Shown piece after piece: positions 22,454 through 34,426 of a stretch of 64,000 bases of DNA. Source of the DNA: Neckera pumila (Eukaryota; Streptophyta; Bryopsida; Hypnales; Neckeraceae). The position numbers were made by a program, and so were the translations under genes. Each line of letters starts with the position of its first letter. Positions within the stretch are counted from its first letter, which is position 1. The stretch lies in assembly GCA_963969595.1 (NCBI GenBank), contig OZ018408.1, positions 50,903,022-50,967,021 of the forward strand, read 5' to 3'. The notes under the pieces were generated by a model. The model was not told the origin of the DNA and did not search any database. It was given only the letters and a program-made list of their open reading frames with translations.

Positions 22454-24683
22454 TCACACGGAGATGGCCTCCATGGATTTCGTAGCGGCCGCCAAGGCTT
22501 TGTCCTCCATGGGCTGCTCTTTCGGTGCAGTTTCCAGAAAGGACCGCACATACTCCACCCTGCAATGTTCCCACATGAGACACTCTTAGAAATCTATAAT
22601 ACTCTTAGAATTTGAGAGCTATGAAGCATTCAGTTGGTGAACTGAAAACCACTTGAGCACTTACGTTTTGTAAACTGAAAGTCGCCAAATAAAGCAGACT
22701 GAGGAGATTTTTAATGAATTGCATGAGCAAAACTGTAAAGCCGTTGTACATACCGGCATTCCATGGCATCCGTCACAGGGTTCTTCTCGAACTGGATGCG
22801 ATCTGGAGTCGTCTGGTACAACAGAAGCGCCTGTCCAACAATCCAGCATTGTTAGAATATCACATAGGCTTGTGGAATTACATCGCCAAATTACCGAAAT
22901 TGACGTTATATCAGCCCAAAAGTCTGGTGCAACTATGGAAACTCTCCCAAATACCTTCAGACTCCATGTGTTAACAGAAAGTCAGGGTCTTTGCGATACT
23001 ACACTAGATTTTATCGTTTAGTGAGGGCGAGAAATTAGTCTAACACAGTAATATTCTTGCCTGCACTGATTCAAATAATTTCAAGTACTGTGACTTTGAT
23101 AAATTAGTGTCACACAAAGTAATAGGACAAATTAGAGTAGTCTAATCATTGCAACGGCAGCAGTAACGGGTCTAGCCAGCTCAGGTGATCACTGGGGAGA
23201 TCGGCGTAATCTAGTACAAAATGCTTGATTGAATTCGGGTCAACTAGTAAATATAATAATTGAACAGGATTCTACGTACTTTGAGGTACAGATTCTCATC
23301 GAGAGTGAAGCGGTGATACATGCCCCGCGGCAACACGATGAGCACGCCTTTCTTAATCTCAATCCGGATCCACTGTCCATCAAAGTCTCTCACATCCTCA
23401 TAGCCTGCACACACAGCCAAAGCACGAGCTTTACATCAGTCCAACCCCAAAGAAAGCCTTTAAAATGTTTTTAGAAAATGTAAGTATTTATGTCCTGTAT
23501 ACGAGACTACTTCAGAACTGGTGTGCGAGTAATACTCTAGTCATACTGCTTCAATTAAGTGTCTGCAACTAAGGACCCACCGACTCCATCGATGATGAAG
23601 CGAATCTCCTCATTGTCGTGCAAGTGCTCCAGAAAAAACTTCTTCGTGTTCGCCTCGAAGTTGGGCAGTTTCTCAGGTGACACGGTCAACACCTCCTGAA
23701 ATCATCACAAAATAATGGCCCAGAAGAAGGATTACAAATTAGGATTGCTGATTTGTGCGTTCTCTGCTATGAAATATCATTAATTTCTTCTGTGACCCAC
23801 CAGAAACAGTTACCGGTTTGCAACTATGAGTTGACTTATGGAAAGTAGGAATGGAGAAAGGATAATATCTTGGGATCCACGTCACGGTAAAAAAGAGTTT
23901 GAAAATTGGAACTATACCTCGAAATTGTATCCGCGAACAGCTTTGATCTTGTTCAGAAACTCGTTCTTCTCAAACCCTTCAGTCTCAATGCCGGTCCACG
24001 TGAGGACGCCCAGCTCTGGAAAAATAAAATTAGAATTAGTATTAGTGTTCTGCAGTGAAAAAGACTCTTTAAATATTAAGAAAAAAAAATCTGTGTCTTA
24101 CGTGAAGAAAAACTTGGAAGAGTTTGATGACCCACGCATTGAGCTGGTCAGGATGATATCACATGATCTAGTTGAGTTAATAAGCTTCGACTCCTTAGCT
24201 TCCCATTCCCGAGTTCCGAATCTTTCTGTTCTTAACTAATCTACAATTGGTATGCACGGTGTAAGGTCGGACAGACTCTTGTTCTATTCTGGAATTTAGT
24301 CCATGGTAGAGAATCTAGACTCACTGTCGAGATGCTCCTGTGACACTGCTCGGTTGGGATTGTATTGATGCGCCTTGCATGGCAGGTCGTCGTTCTCTTT
24401 GTAGTACCACGCTGTGATGGGAACCGGCTTCTTCTTCATCTCCTCCTGTTTGAACATAAATCACACACAAAGGAATTTCAGAACTCGTACGTGTGCTTAT
24501 TTATGTGCCTCGGCTTTGAACTATAACTAACACCAGGGCAAAAATTAACAGGTTAATAATTGTCTGTATTAATTGGTTCTGTAGACTGTTTGGAAGAACA
24601 ATTGCTGGATTTCATGCAAAAACAAGCACCTTGGTCTGCGGAACAGAAGCGGAGAAAGCTGGGGTTAAGGTATCGACGGCCAT
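22454..24683 (-). CDS. ARD1: Acireductone dioxygenase (ARD, cupin fold)
   Basis: Seven exons on the minus strand give 231 codons: 24683-24630, 24445-24325, 24015-23918, 23695-23581, 23404-23280, 22830-22754 and 22559-22454 (stop TGA). All introns are GT-AG. ARD oxidises the acireductone of the methionine salvage cycle to the 2-oxo acid precursor of methionine plus formate (Fe form). Diagnostic residues are present: EHLHDNEEIRF carries His115, His117 and Glu121, and PRGMYHRFTLDEN carries His160, the four metal ligands of the family. ITAWYYKEN (28-36) and the GVLTWTG stretch (from 60) are also typical. The N-terminus (about 25 residues before PITAWY) and C-terminus are somewhat longer than in compact ARDs, with no clear targeting signal. 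It is convergent with the exchanger gene with no shared regulation visible. Confidence 0.95.
22870..22907. mobile_element. Single MITE end in ARD intron 5
   Basis: CATCGCCAAATTACCGAAAT then TGACGTTAT matches one TIR of the 17922/21562 family. The other end is not evident, so this is a relic or partial insertion. Confidence 0.5.
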
Positions 24684-26271
24684 AGTTGCGGAATAGTCGC
24701 TGCACTCGGGCTGGAAGAGTTACAACTTAAGCGCCCTGCACACGACAAAAGAGAGTCTCCGTCATGAAATTCCACGTCCTCACTCGTGATTAATACCTCT
24801 GAAGTATATGACTCACTCATAGTCGCTTTCGGTGAAGAAAACACACTGTTTCACCGAATTGCACATGAATCTCCTGCTACGCGTTGGCAGAGCGAGACGG
24901 GACAACGCCCTTACGAACAGCTTGTGTTAAGCTTCTACATCAAGTCTAAGACAATGCGTAAGGAGGGTGTCATACGTAAGGAAACTCCTTAGCCAGTCAT
25001 TCACCACTACCACTACAGCCACAACGCCCGCGAATTGCCGCAAAACTGGCGATGGAGTCCTACACAGCGTCTGGAAGCCTTCACAAGAGAATCCAATGCC
25101 TTGCGAGTGCAGGAAGTGGCACTCCTCAGTCCCCAGGCACATATTGCCTGTACTGGGGTAGCTTTTACAGGAGAATCTAATATATACCAACACTCATGCT
25201 CATAGCTAGAACTGCGTGTCTGCCTAGCTAATTGTGAAATCCTGGTTCCCATTCCCCAAGGAGGAAAGGAATGGGTTTTTAGAAGATATCTGCAGTGCAG
25301 AAGTCAACTGTAGCGGGCCTTTGGCGCTACTTACAACAGTCCCGCATCTTTCTCAAAAGACGCGCGTCCGAAATGCCGAACCCGTCGGAATCGGGTTCAG
25401 CGCACTGCGCGCGGGCGGGGACAGTCGACCAGCCGTTCCAGCAGTCACTGGGCTGCTTCTGGCTACCCTGACACGGATGCGATTGTACACACACGATAAA
25501 ACAAAACACGACGCAATATTGTGTGTCGCAATGTCGGTACTCATGTAGCTTTTTAACGGTTACTACCTGGAAATGTTTCGTATCGTAAGGAGACATTCAA
25601 CTAGCCGAAGCTCTGAAAATAAGTGTAGATCTAAGGATTCTGGCTGGCGACCGACATTGCGACAATTCCAAAGAAATTCGCCAGTTTTAACAACAGAACT
25701 GAGGCTATACACCAGACCAAGTGACCAAAGAAACTCTCTGAAAGGAGAAATCGAATGAGATCGTGCGAGCTACTTCGAAGAGTTTAAAAGGACGAACTCC
25801 ATTAACTTATGCCCCGATCTAACAACTTAGCCTCAATGCTCAGAATGCTTGCAAGCGTTCGCGATCGACAACGATGCGGAATTCTTACAGAAAACACAAT
25901 CACAAAAGATCGACACTGAAGAGCGGGCCAAGCAAAACAGTCGGTGCTCACAGTGCAAATTGGCAATCAAGTGCCCGCCAACACACAAAGATGGAATGCC
26001 ACACCATCCCATACAGACAGCTAACGTCGACGACAAATCCGAAACCCAACACCAACTGCAAAAGCCAAAGCCAAAGCCAAAGCCAAGACTAGGCTGGGCG
26101 ATGCCCCCGCCGAAATTAATAGAACCGAAAGAGAATGGCAGCAAGCAGGGTCGAGAGAAAAAAACAGCATACTGCTCTGGGGAAGTCGATGACACGGCAC
26201 GAGTGCCACGAGTGTGCTGCTCTCGAGAAACGCCGCGAGATGTTTGGGGGACAGACCCCGAAATAGCCCAA

Positions 26272-26279
26272 ACTTATAT
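26272..26279 (-). promoter_or_regulatory. Possible TATA box
   Basis: TATATAAG on the minus strand in GC-richer context. It would drive leftward transcription towards ARD, but the ARD ATG is 1.6 kb away, so a spliced leader or another transcript would be needed. Motif match only. Confidence 0.25.
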
Positions 26280-26915
26280 AGCCTCCGCCTGGGCTTGCTC
26301 GCATACTGTCTACCGAGCCAAGGTGTTGCTACCTTCGTTGGAATTCTTGCTACCGTGGCAAAGTGTTGAAGACTTGAAGTTGGCTTCTGAGGCCGGTTGT
26401 TGGTTGATTCGATGCAGCCAGATTCCGGGAGTTGCACAATCCGGGTTGATTGCGAGGTGTGTGGCCTGTAGTTGTGGCTGCATGTGAAGTTGAGTGAGAC
26501 CGGTGTGTGTGTGTTTATTATTGTTTTTATAATATTGGCATCAGTATTTATGGAAGCCATCCGGGCGCCTGGACATGCGCTGGGTTCCAGTTCTGCTGCT
26601 CCCATAACTTCTGAAGCTTCGCAAATGCAGTCTTCGCCGCTCAGACGACTTGTCGCCAATTCCGGAGCGAGTCTAGACCTTGCACGTCTACAGTGGATTT
26701 GGCTTCCTCTGGGGCTCCTACCTTCCGCTGCAATTGGGGTGGGTACAACTGTTAGCGTGACTTGTGTCGCTCGGACAGAACTTGGCAGGGCCACGTAGAC
26801 TTCCAGATAGGTTTTTATCTTCATTTTTTTCAATTCCAAATTGAAATATATATATTCCGTGGGAGGCTTTTTTTTGTTTTTTTTGTTTTTTTTACACAAA
26901 TAAAGGAGTAACCTT

Positions 26916-27131
26916 TTACTGCAAGGAAAATGAAAATGCAAACACCCAGCCGCAAGCGGCCTGGGCAACACATTCGTGGGAGGCTTTCGCTCGGTCTCTG
27001 ATGGCGAGCGAAGGATTGACGGGCCGTGTAACTGAAGGGCCGTCATGGATATGCTCCTGTGCTCCGAAAGCGACGTTCTCGATCTTCCTGATCTTGTTTG
27101 CGTAAGTTTGCATACACCAAGAACAGGCCAT
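26916..27131 (-). CDS. Possible small unknown protein or exon, 71 codons
   Basis: Starts MACSWCMQTYANKIRKIENV and is fairly GC-rich, with codon usage closer to the two real genes than to repeat frames. It ends at TAA at the border of an AT-rich tract. I do not recognise it. It may be an exon of a longer gene or chance. Confidence 0.2.
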   Translation of the reverse strand: MACSWCMQTYANKIRKIENVAFGAQEHIHDGPSVTRPVNPSLAIRDRAKASHECVAQAACGWVFAFSFSLQ

Positions 27132-27189
27132 GTGCAGAGCTTGACAGCGCTTTGACAGGGAGTTGTCGAAAGCAGGGAGTTGTCGAAAG

Positions 27190-27423
27190 GGCCAGGGAGG
27201 ACTGACCCCCCTATTGCCCCATCAAAGGAAAAATTTAAAAATTGCCTCTTATTTTGTGCCGCTTAAATTTTGTATTTCCACATGTCTCATAGTTAATTTG
27301 GGGCCTCTGATTGCAAAATGAATTTAGAATTTGCAAATTTCTCCATATGTGGCAAGTAAATAATTTCAATGTTTTTTACAAGGGTAAATCTTGGGGTAAT
27401 AGGGGGATCAATCCTCCCTGGCC
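27190..27423. mobile_element. Mutator-like MITE with 10-bp target duplication
   Basis: TIRs of about 31 bp. The left starts GGCCAGGGAGGACTGACCCC and continues CCTATTGCCCCA. The right is the complement of GGCCAGGGAGGATTGATCCC. Flanks TTGTCGAAAG (27180-27189) and TTGTCAAAAG (27424-27433) are a 10-bp duplication with one mismatch, the size expected for Mutator-type insertions. The left TSD lies in a local duplication (TTGTCGAAAG also occurs just upstream). Confidence 0.75.
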
Positions 27424-27433
27424 TTGTCAAAAG

Positions 27434-28091
27434 TAGTTCTACAAACCTTCTACTAAATTCTATTTTTCATGGATGTAAAACCCTGCCCCCTATTTTGGGT
27501 CTATAATTTTGTATTTTGTGACCTCTCCTACCCCAAGCTAGGATCTATGAATATATGATTCCAAATTGTGATTCAGAATTTCAAATTTAATCATCGGCAA
27601 TAAATCATTTGTCTCTAAGGAAAAGAAATTTGTCCTATATACAAATCTAAGGGCAATTTTTAAGGCCAATCTAAGGGCAATAAATCATTTGTCTCCAAAT
27701 TTTTGCCTTCATGAAGAAGGCTTGTAGCACTTATAGTAGAGTCCCTTTTGATAATGATGATGGATAATTGACTTTTTTTGCTTTACCAGGATCCATTCAT
27801 TTGGATGTGTATTGCTTTGAGTACTTGCACTTTAGCATGCTAAAATTGACATGCCATAAGTTCATATTTATACTTGGCAAGCTTTGACATCCCTCACTTT
27901 ATGCACCAAATGTGTCCCATATACAGTGAATTAATCTATTAATAGAAGAATGTACAAAATGTTTGGCAAAACTTGGACTTGGCATGACTAGTCTTGAAAT
28001 ATTTGAAGGATACTTGGACAAAACCTGGGACCAGAACCAAACATTTTTCATCCATTTCATCCAAACTATGTAGACAAATTATTCTGCAAGC
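27434..28091. other. AT-rich spacer
   Basis: No gene. A short direct duplication of CAATAAATCATTTGTCTC occurs at about 27599 and 27679. Confidence 0.5.
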
Positions 28092-28095
28092 TTAA

Positions 28096-29036
28096 TCCCT
28101 AAATGTTTTTGACTATGTTTTTACCAAAATCACTCCAAAACTGCCATTTCTAATACAAGTACTAAATTAAAAAAAAAAACATTTTGAACACATATAACCG
28201 GAAGATCTTGTAGTACAGTAGCTTAAGAATACATGGAAAAAATTTCAGAATTTTACACCATGTGGATTGCAAGATATTAACATTCGAACTGGAAAAAATC
28301 CTTTTTTTGTCCCTGCAAAAATCCGGACAGCTGCACTTCACAAGGTCACATTTGTATGAAAAAATGTCCAAAATGGTGATTACTCTTTGGATTAACTCTT
28401 CAAGTCAAGTTGACTACATGCTTGAAAAATTTCAGATCATTTGGAATTGTACAATATATAGGAAAAAAAATGTTAGGAAGAAAGAAGAGGTAGAGAATGA
28501 CTCAAAATACTAAATTGTCAAGAATTTTGTTATGGAATTGAAAAATGCCAATTCCAACAATAGTAATGTTGTAATAAACAATCTACACCCATGTTTTTTA
28601 TTTTTTTTCAAAAATATTGAAAATTGAGTTAGATAAAGGACTTCAAAGTTTATTTTAGAGTAGAGATTGATTTCCATAACTATCCTCAAACTAAAACTCC
28701 TCATAACTTTTGACTCATTAATACAAATGGAATGATTAAAAGCTTTTCAAGTACATACAAGTCTATAAAACCAATTTCAAAATTTTATTTTTCAAAAAGT
28801 GATTTTTAAAGATTTTTTTTGAGCTGCCTAGGCTACCTGCCGAGGACTAAAAATTACATATCATGCCATAACGTTTTACCCATGTAGTCAAAAGTTATGA
28901 AAATTGTTGGGCCTTGAAGCTACTCCTTGGACGCATCTTGTGTGAAAATTTCAAAGAAAAAAAATAAAATTTCCATTCATAGTGAGCTGCCCAAAATCGC
29001 TATGTTGCCAAAAAATGGTGTTTGGTCCTTTAGGGG
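28096..29036 (-). mobile_element. piggyBac-like non-autonomous element, family A
   Basis: TTAA at 28092-28095 and 29037-29040. Starts TCCCTAAATG and ends GGTCCTTTAGGGG. Collinear with 4770-5689. Start of a cluster of three TTAA elements. Confidence 0.8.
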
Positions 29037-29106
29037 TTAATTAGAAGAACCGTAATTAGGATGGTCAAATATTTTAGATTCTCAATTTTTGGACATGACC
29101 TTTTAA

Positions 29107-30015
29107 CACCTAAAAGACAGTTGCCCCATTGTCTTTTTGGAGGACAAATGGGATTTTGGATAGGTACCTACAGGCTGAATTTTTGTCGTGACTTTTCAAA
29201 ACTTTTTTGGAAGATAGAAAAGTTGCTAGGCTTTGTGGGAATATTATCTTTTTTTCAATTGATGCTCAGGAACAAAAGTTATGCCCAAATAAGCTCAAAA
29301 CAACCTTGGAGAGGCAAAAAAACAAATTTTTAATTTTTAATTTTTTTTTCATATAGATTATATATTTTTATATTTGGAAAGCTTTGGTTCATTTCATTTG
29401 GATTTTTTATGAGAAAGTTATGGACAATCTTGTTTTTCAGGCACTTAGAGCATCTTCCTGAAAAAACAAACTTGTATGATTTATTTTTGAATGCAATTTT
29501 TACAATTTTTCAAAAAAAGAAGTTCCACAAGGTTTAGATTTTTTGCTAGAACAATCTCATCAATGGGATTAGTGCTTTTTAAATCCATATAAAAGATATT
29601 CATATTTTAGATTTTCCTTCTATTTTGTACCTACTTCTACTTAACAATTCTTTTAATATTAAAAATAATTTTTTTTGGGATTTTTTTTCCCTAGACTCTC
29701 AACCCAATTCTCCACTATAAAAATTTAAAGCTCAAAACTTTGTAGTGCAAAAAAATTAATCTAAAAAAGTTCAAAGTCATTAAATCTAGTCCCTCAATGT
29801 GCTGAAAAACTTGTTTTTATCACTTTAAACCCAGATATCTTGCAATCTATGCAGTCAAAAGTTCTGAAATTTTTTCCACACAATCTTGTACTAGTTAGGT
29901 GTAAGATACTACGGTTAGCTATGCAAAAGAAAAATTTAATTTTTTTTACTCTTTGCTATAAAAATGGCAGCTTATGGTGCTTTTTGGCAAAAAAAAGGCT
30001 TGGGGCCTTTAGGGA
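29107..30015 (+). mobile_element. piggyBac-like non-autonomous element, family B
   Basis: TTAA at 29103-29106 and 30016-30019. Termini CACCTAAAAGACAG and GGCCTTTAGGGA. The interior differs from family A but is shared with 30884-32048, 42607-43530 and 46352-49158 (blocks such as GGTACCTACAGGCTGAATTT and AGCTCAAAACAA). Only 67 bp separate it from the previous element. Confidence 0.75.
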
Positions 30016-30239
30016 TTAACATGAAAAGGTTTTTTAGAGCTTTAACAATGACAATCGATGGATATTTTGACTTAATTTCATTACTTGACTTTATGATGGA
30101 TCTTTCTTGCATAGTTCGCACATTGTCACAGTTCACAAAACATGCAAAGTTTTGACCACTAGAGGGAATTCGGGAGCCTTGGAGGGCCGTTTTATCCCGT
30201 TCCCCAGTATGGCTAAATTCAATGAATGGCGGCACAGGC

Positions 30240-30272
30240 GTGTCAAGAGAAGAAAAAAAAAAAAAAAAACGT
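30240..30272. repeat. Poly-A-rich tract
   Basis: AGAAGAAAAAAAAAAAAAAA run in the spacer between two family B elements. The preceding 30160-30240 stretch carries GGAGGGCC motifs also found near 40490. Confidence 0.5.
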
Positions 30273-30883
30273 TTTTTTACCAAAATATCATTTTAAGCAA
30301 TTCCCAAATCCCCTCTAATGAGTGTCGACATGGCAAAGATTGACAATTTGGGTAAAAAATTGACAATCTTTTGTAGATAGTCATTTGACATTTTGTTGTC
30401 CCTTAGCAACCAATTTGTGAGGAAAGTTGTTCCTTCTGACACCCCCAAATTAATGAGGTTGTCTCTTTTGACAACCAAAATATATTTTCATCTTTTAATG
30501 TTGGAATCTTTTTATAGATTTTTGTAACTTTTTGCTTATGGATGATTGCAAGAAACACTTGTCCTATTTCTTATTCCCTTACCCTCAGACAAGGTTTTTT
30601 CTCTCATAATTTTTGCATTGTTTGTCTATTTGGCATGAAATTGCAATGAAGGTCCATACGGTAGTTGCAGACATTGTGTACATTAGAAAAATTCTCAGTC
30701 CTCTGGAGGGCCACCCCAAAGTGACTAAGCCAGTCTATTAATCACCTGAGAATTAATAGGGGCACATAGCTGCAGTGCATTGTTAAAGTGTGTGAATTTT
30801 GTGAAAGGTGTCAAGACTCTAGTAATGAAGGTGTAGTAGAAGTCTATTTAATATTCAGCCGCGTGAACATATAGAATGATTAG

Positions 30884-32048
30884 CCCCTAAAGGACCATTG
30901 TCGATTTGGCGGATATTTAAGATTTTGGGCAGGTACCTATAGACTGAAATTTTGTTGTGATTTTTTGAAACTTTTTTTGGAGATAGAAAAAATGATAACT
31001 TTGTGGGAATATAATTTTTTTCACAACCGTTGCCCGGGAAAAAAAATTCTAACCAAATAAGCTCAAAACAAGGGATGGTCGGTAGCAAAAAAAAATGGAC
31101 AAAAAATTGAATTTTTTTTAAAATATTTTTTTCTCATAGATTATATTTTTGTCTATTTGGAAAGGTTTGATTCGTTTCATTTGGATTTGTTGTGAGAAAG
31201 TTATGGACATTCTTGTTTTTTGGATAGTTAGAGCATCTTTTTGAAAAAAATAACTTCGAGGATGCATTTCTGAATGCAATTTTTCAAACTTTTCAGGGTT
31301 TTTTTTGCATGGTTTATATTACTTGCTAGAAAAATCTCACCATTGGGATTAGTGCATTTTAATTATATCTAAAATATATGAATATTTTAGAGTTCCCTTC
31401 TATCTTGTAGCTATTTCTTCTTAACAATTTTTTAAAGAATGATAATTAAGTTTTTTTTATTTTTTATTCTTTTCCTAGACTCTCAATTCAATTTTCCACT
31501 ACAAAGATTTAAAGCTTAAAACTCTGTAGTACAAAAAATTTAAGTTAAAAATGTTCAAAGTCAAAAAATCTAGTCCCGCAATAGAGATATTCATAAATGA
31601 CCCAAAACTGGGGTTTAAACCCTGCAATTTTGTGAAAAAGCAAGTTTTGGGCAAAAAGTCAATACAAAAGTGGGTATCAAACTTTCTTTCGCACCCAAAT
31701 CGACCAAAAAGAAGTTTTGTCTGGACTTTGCATGCGGGTCGGGGTTGCCTGCCGGGTCGTCCGTCAGAGGAAATTTGTTGGAAAAAGTCCCCTCCAAACT
31801 GGAGAGGAGCTTTACGAATAACTCTAATGTATTGAAAAACTTGTTTTTTTCACTTTAAATGCAGATATCTTGCAATTTGTGCTGTCAAAAATTCTGAAAT
31901 TTTTTCCACACACTCTCATATTAGTTAGATGTAAGATCCTACGGTTAGATGTGAAAAAAAAACGTTTTTCAAATTTTTTTATTTTTTGCTATGGAAATGA
32001 TAGTTTTGAGTGTTTTTTGGCAGAAAAAGGGCCTCAGTCCTTTAGGGA
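30884..32048 (+). mobile_element. piggyBac-like element, family B, with nested MITE
   Basis: TTAG at 30880-30883 and TTAA at 32049-32052. Begins CCCCTAAAGGACCATTG and ends GTCCTTTAGGGA. It is longer than its relatives because a 243-bp element is inserted at 31583-31825. Removing that restores collinearity with 29107-30015. Confidence 0.75.
31583..31825. mobile_element. Nested GC-richer MITE with 3-bp target duplication
   Basis: Inserted in a family B element. Left end AGAGATATTCATAAATGACC, right end TTTACGAATAACTCT (complement AGAGTTATTCGTAAA). Flanked by AAT (31580-31582 and 31826-31828). Contains CGGGTCGGGGTTGCCTGCCG, unusually GC-rich for this area. The relative without the insertion reads straight through at this point. 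Confidence 0.75.
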
Positions 32049-32099
32049 TTAATTGGCAAATAATCAAATGCAGTGAAATTAAACAAAATGAAGTGGATT

Positions 32100-32660
32100 T
32101 TCAAGCTAGTTGCCAAAAATTTAGAAAGCTCTTACGTTTTCAAACTAGCTTTTGAAGCCACTTAGTTTAGGGGGTTTGAAGATGAGAAGACAAGCTATTT
32201 TTACAAGTGGGATAGTAGTAGGTAAATTAATGCTTGTGGGATATGTAAATTAGGATTAATAAGAGCACGATTGCCCACAGTTAAGTCAAAAGCAAAAACT
32301 GTATTCAAAGTCGAATTTCAAACCCCATATAGGCATAGTAGAATAATTTTTTTCAAAAAAACTTTGAACAAAACAAAGTTGGAGATCAAGCTAGTTTTCA
32401 TAAGTTTGAAGACAAAATTCGGAGAGGGTGTTTGAAAATGTCAAAGAAAATCTCCCTTTCAACTCCTTTTAGAATTTTGTCCATAACTTTTTATTGGAGG
32501 CTCTAAACCTCAAACAATTTTTGGAGATGAAAACTAGCTTGACTTTTCAACTTTGTTCAATTCAAAGTTTTTTGAAAAAAATCAATCTACTATGCCTAAA
32601 TGGGGTCTGAAATTTGACTTTGAACACAATTCTTGCATTTGACAATGAATGATCTATTTT
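32100..32660. mobile_element. Fold-back element, copy 1 (right arm shortened)
   Basis: The two halves are inverted copies. CAAACCCCATATAGGCATAG (left, about 32320) mirrors CTATGCCTAAATGGGGTCTG (right, about 32592), and CAAGCTAGTTTTCAT mirrors ATGAAAACTAGCTTG. Related along its length to 40910-41590. The right arm stops before the distal part of the left arm. Confidence 0.7.
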
Positions 32661-32979
32661 CAAAATCTCCCATAACCTTTGAAGATTCACCCTGGACAAT
32701 TGATTTATCTATAAACTTAACCTCTTCACCTGTCTTTCTCCACCAATTGTCATTGACTTAAGTCTATCGCGATGCCACCAAAAAAAAACTCTTGATGGTA
32801 GATGTTATTGGACTGTTTTAGACATTTTGCTATTTTTTCCATAACTTGGTTAGAAAACAAGGTATGCAATAATCAGGATTAAGGTGTATTACAGTACTTG
32901 TACCTTGATTATTTAACTACTTGTACTTGGATTTCAAACCATTGATAGTCATCAGACACCGTGACTTTAGGTGATTGAT

Positions 32980-33364
32980 TAATGTAGAAGCACCAGTAGT
33001 TGATCATTTAAGCAATTTTGGAGCAGATTGTGTGCAATATGAGGTGGTGGAAATTTTTCCCATGTAGGAAGATAGGAAATTTGGAGATTGCAAAATTTTC
33101 ATAATTTTATTCCTGAAATTGAAATTATAGTGAACTTTGGGAGCCAAAAAATGTACTTCACTTGTAGCCAATGTCTAGAGTCTTCCAATTCTAATCATTC
33201 GAGAATGCTCACTACTTTGGGACATGTGTCATAACCTTATTAGTCCCAACTTTGAAAAGGACAAAAAAACAACACTCCAAGCTTGATTTCCAACCTAAGG
33301 TTGGAAATAGAGCACCCTATAGATTGAATATTGGGTGTGGTTGACAACTGGTGCTTCTACCTTA
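32980..33364. mobile_element. TA-flanked MITE, 385 bp
   Basis: Left AATGTAGAAGCACCAGTAGT and right complement AAGGTAGAAGCACCAGTTGT, with TA borders. The TAAGGTA start resembles that of the AGGTAAAGCAG family, suggesting a related transposase. Confidence 0.65.
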
Positions 33365-34426
33365 TAGAGGGAAAACAAACCATTAAGCAAAGTTAAATGT
33401 AATTATGGGGTCCTTTCAGCTACTCTAGAATGGCCTTTTGGAGGGTTGAGAATTTCTCTAATGAATTTTTCAAATTTTTCAAATTAATTTATTCTTTTAA
33501 CCAGCCCCCGATTGGATACTACCTTGGCCTTTGGGGGGGGGATTAGTCCTATCTTTGACCCCAAAATGAAAATTCAAAGCCACAAATTGGACATGTTGGA
33601 GGTCTATCAATATTACAAGGATTGACAATGAGGTTTTATGAAAATAGCAACATGCCAGTTGCACACATGGGGTCAAAGTGACCTTCTTTTGTGCAGAGGC
33701 TACGAAGAGGGAAAAAATCTAGAATTCCTATAAGAGATTTTTTCCCTATTGGTGTGATGAGAGCGCAATGTTGTCTAGCAAAATAACTTTTTTTATGGAA
33801 TATTTTTGAATTTTTTTAAATTACTAAAAATGAAAAGATCCACAGACTTTTTTTCTTTTATTTTGTACTCCCAATGGCTTTAGTAGTACCTTGCAATAGT
33901 CTATAGTATTACATAACATTGAATCGACGGTTTTAATCCGCATACGCCATAAATTGATGATTTAGATCCTTAGGGGACACTGTTGACAAATACGGTATTA
34001 GTAGTACTGCATAGTACTGCTAGTCTTACGGCCAAAAAATGCATTTTGAAGCCAAAATTGTGAAGTATTTCTGCAATCACCTTAATGTCTTTATATAAAT
34101 TTATTATTTCTATCAATTTCACTAAATTGGTTATAAAAACATCATCTTCTAAAGATTTAAGAATTGCTTTAGAATGATTGCAAGAAACACTTGGACTATT
34201 TTTATTTTTTCACAATGCGTGTTGATTTGTTTTTTGGCCATGATTTTTGCATTATCGCTCAAAATGACTCAAGATTCATAGATAAAGTACTCATGATTAT
34301 TATACAATATATACCCTAGCTAATTTATTATTTTTTTTCAAAAAGATTTTACTATCCAAAAATAGTGCCTATTTTTATTAATGAAAGAAATACTTAAGGA
34401 AGAAAATAGGGTTTACTATACGCTTG
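33365..34426. other. AT-rich spacer with one conserved repeat terminus
   Basis: No gene. At 34171 begins GATTGCAAGAAACACTTGG, followed by about 140 bp that match the reverse complement of 10580-10716. Confidence 0.5.

Larger units (their letters stand above)
24684..27180. other. Mixed-composition region upstream of ARD, no defensible gene
   Basis: Less AT-rich than the flanks. It has overlapping long frames on both strands (25849-26487 +, 27046-26021 -, 27131-26916 -). None shows a domain I know, and two overlap each other. A TATATAAG box on the minus strand lies at about 26272-26279, and a (CCAAAG)n run at 26063-26088. It could hold the ARD promoter or 5' leader, a small unannotated gene, or a long non-coding transcript. 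Confidence 0.4.

Noticed and set aside
25849..26487. 212-codon plus-strand frame with KPKPKPK
   Set aside because: The KP repeat comes from the CCAAAG microsatellite, and there is no family resemblance.
26021..27046. 341-codon minus-strand frame with a long hydrophobic, L/A/V-rich end
   Set aside because: The hydrophobic stretch is the reverse reading of a (CCAAAG)n run, it overlaps a plus-strand frame, and a poly-A/T tract and unrelated segments lie inside it. No domain recognised.
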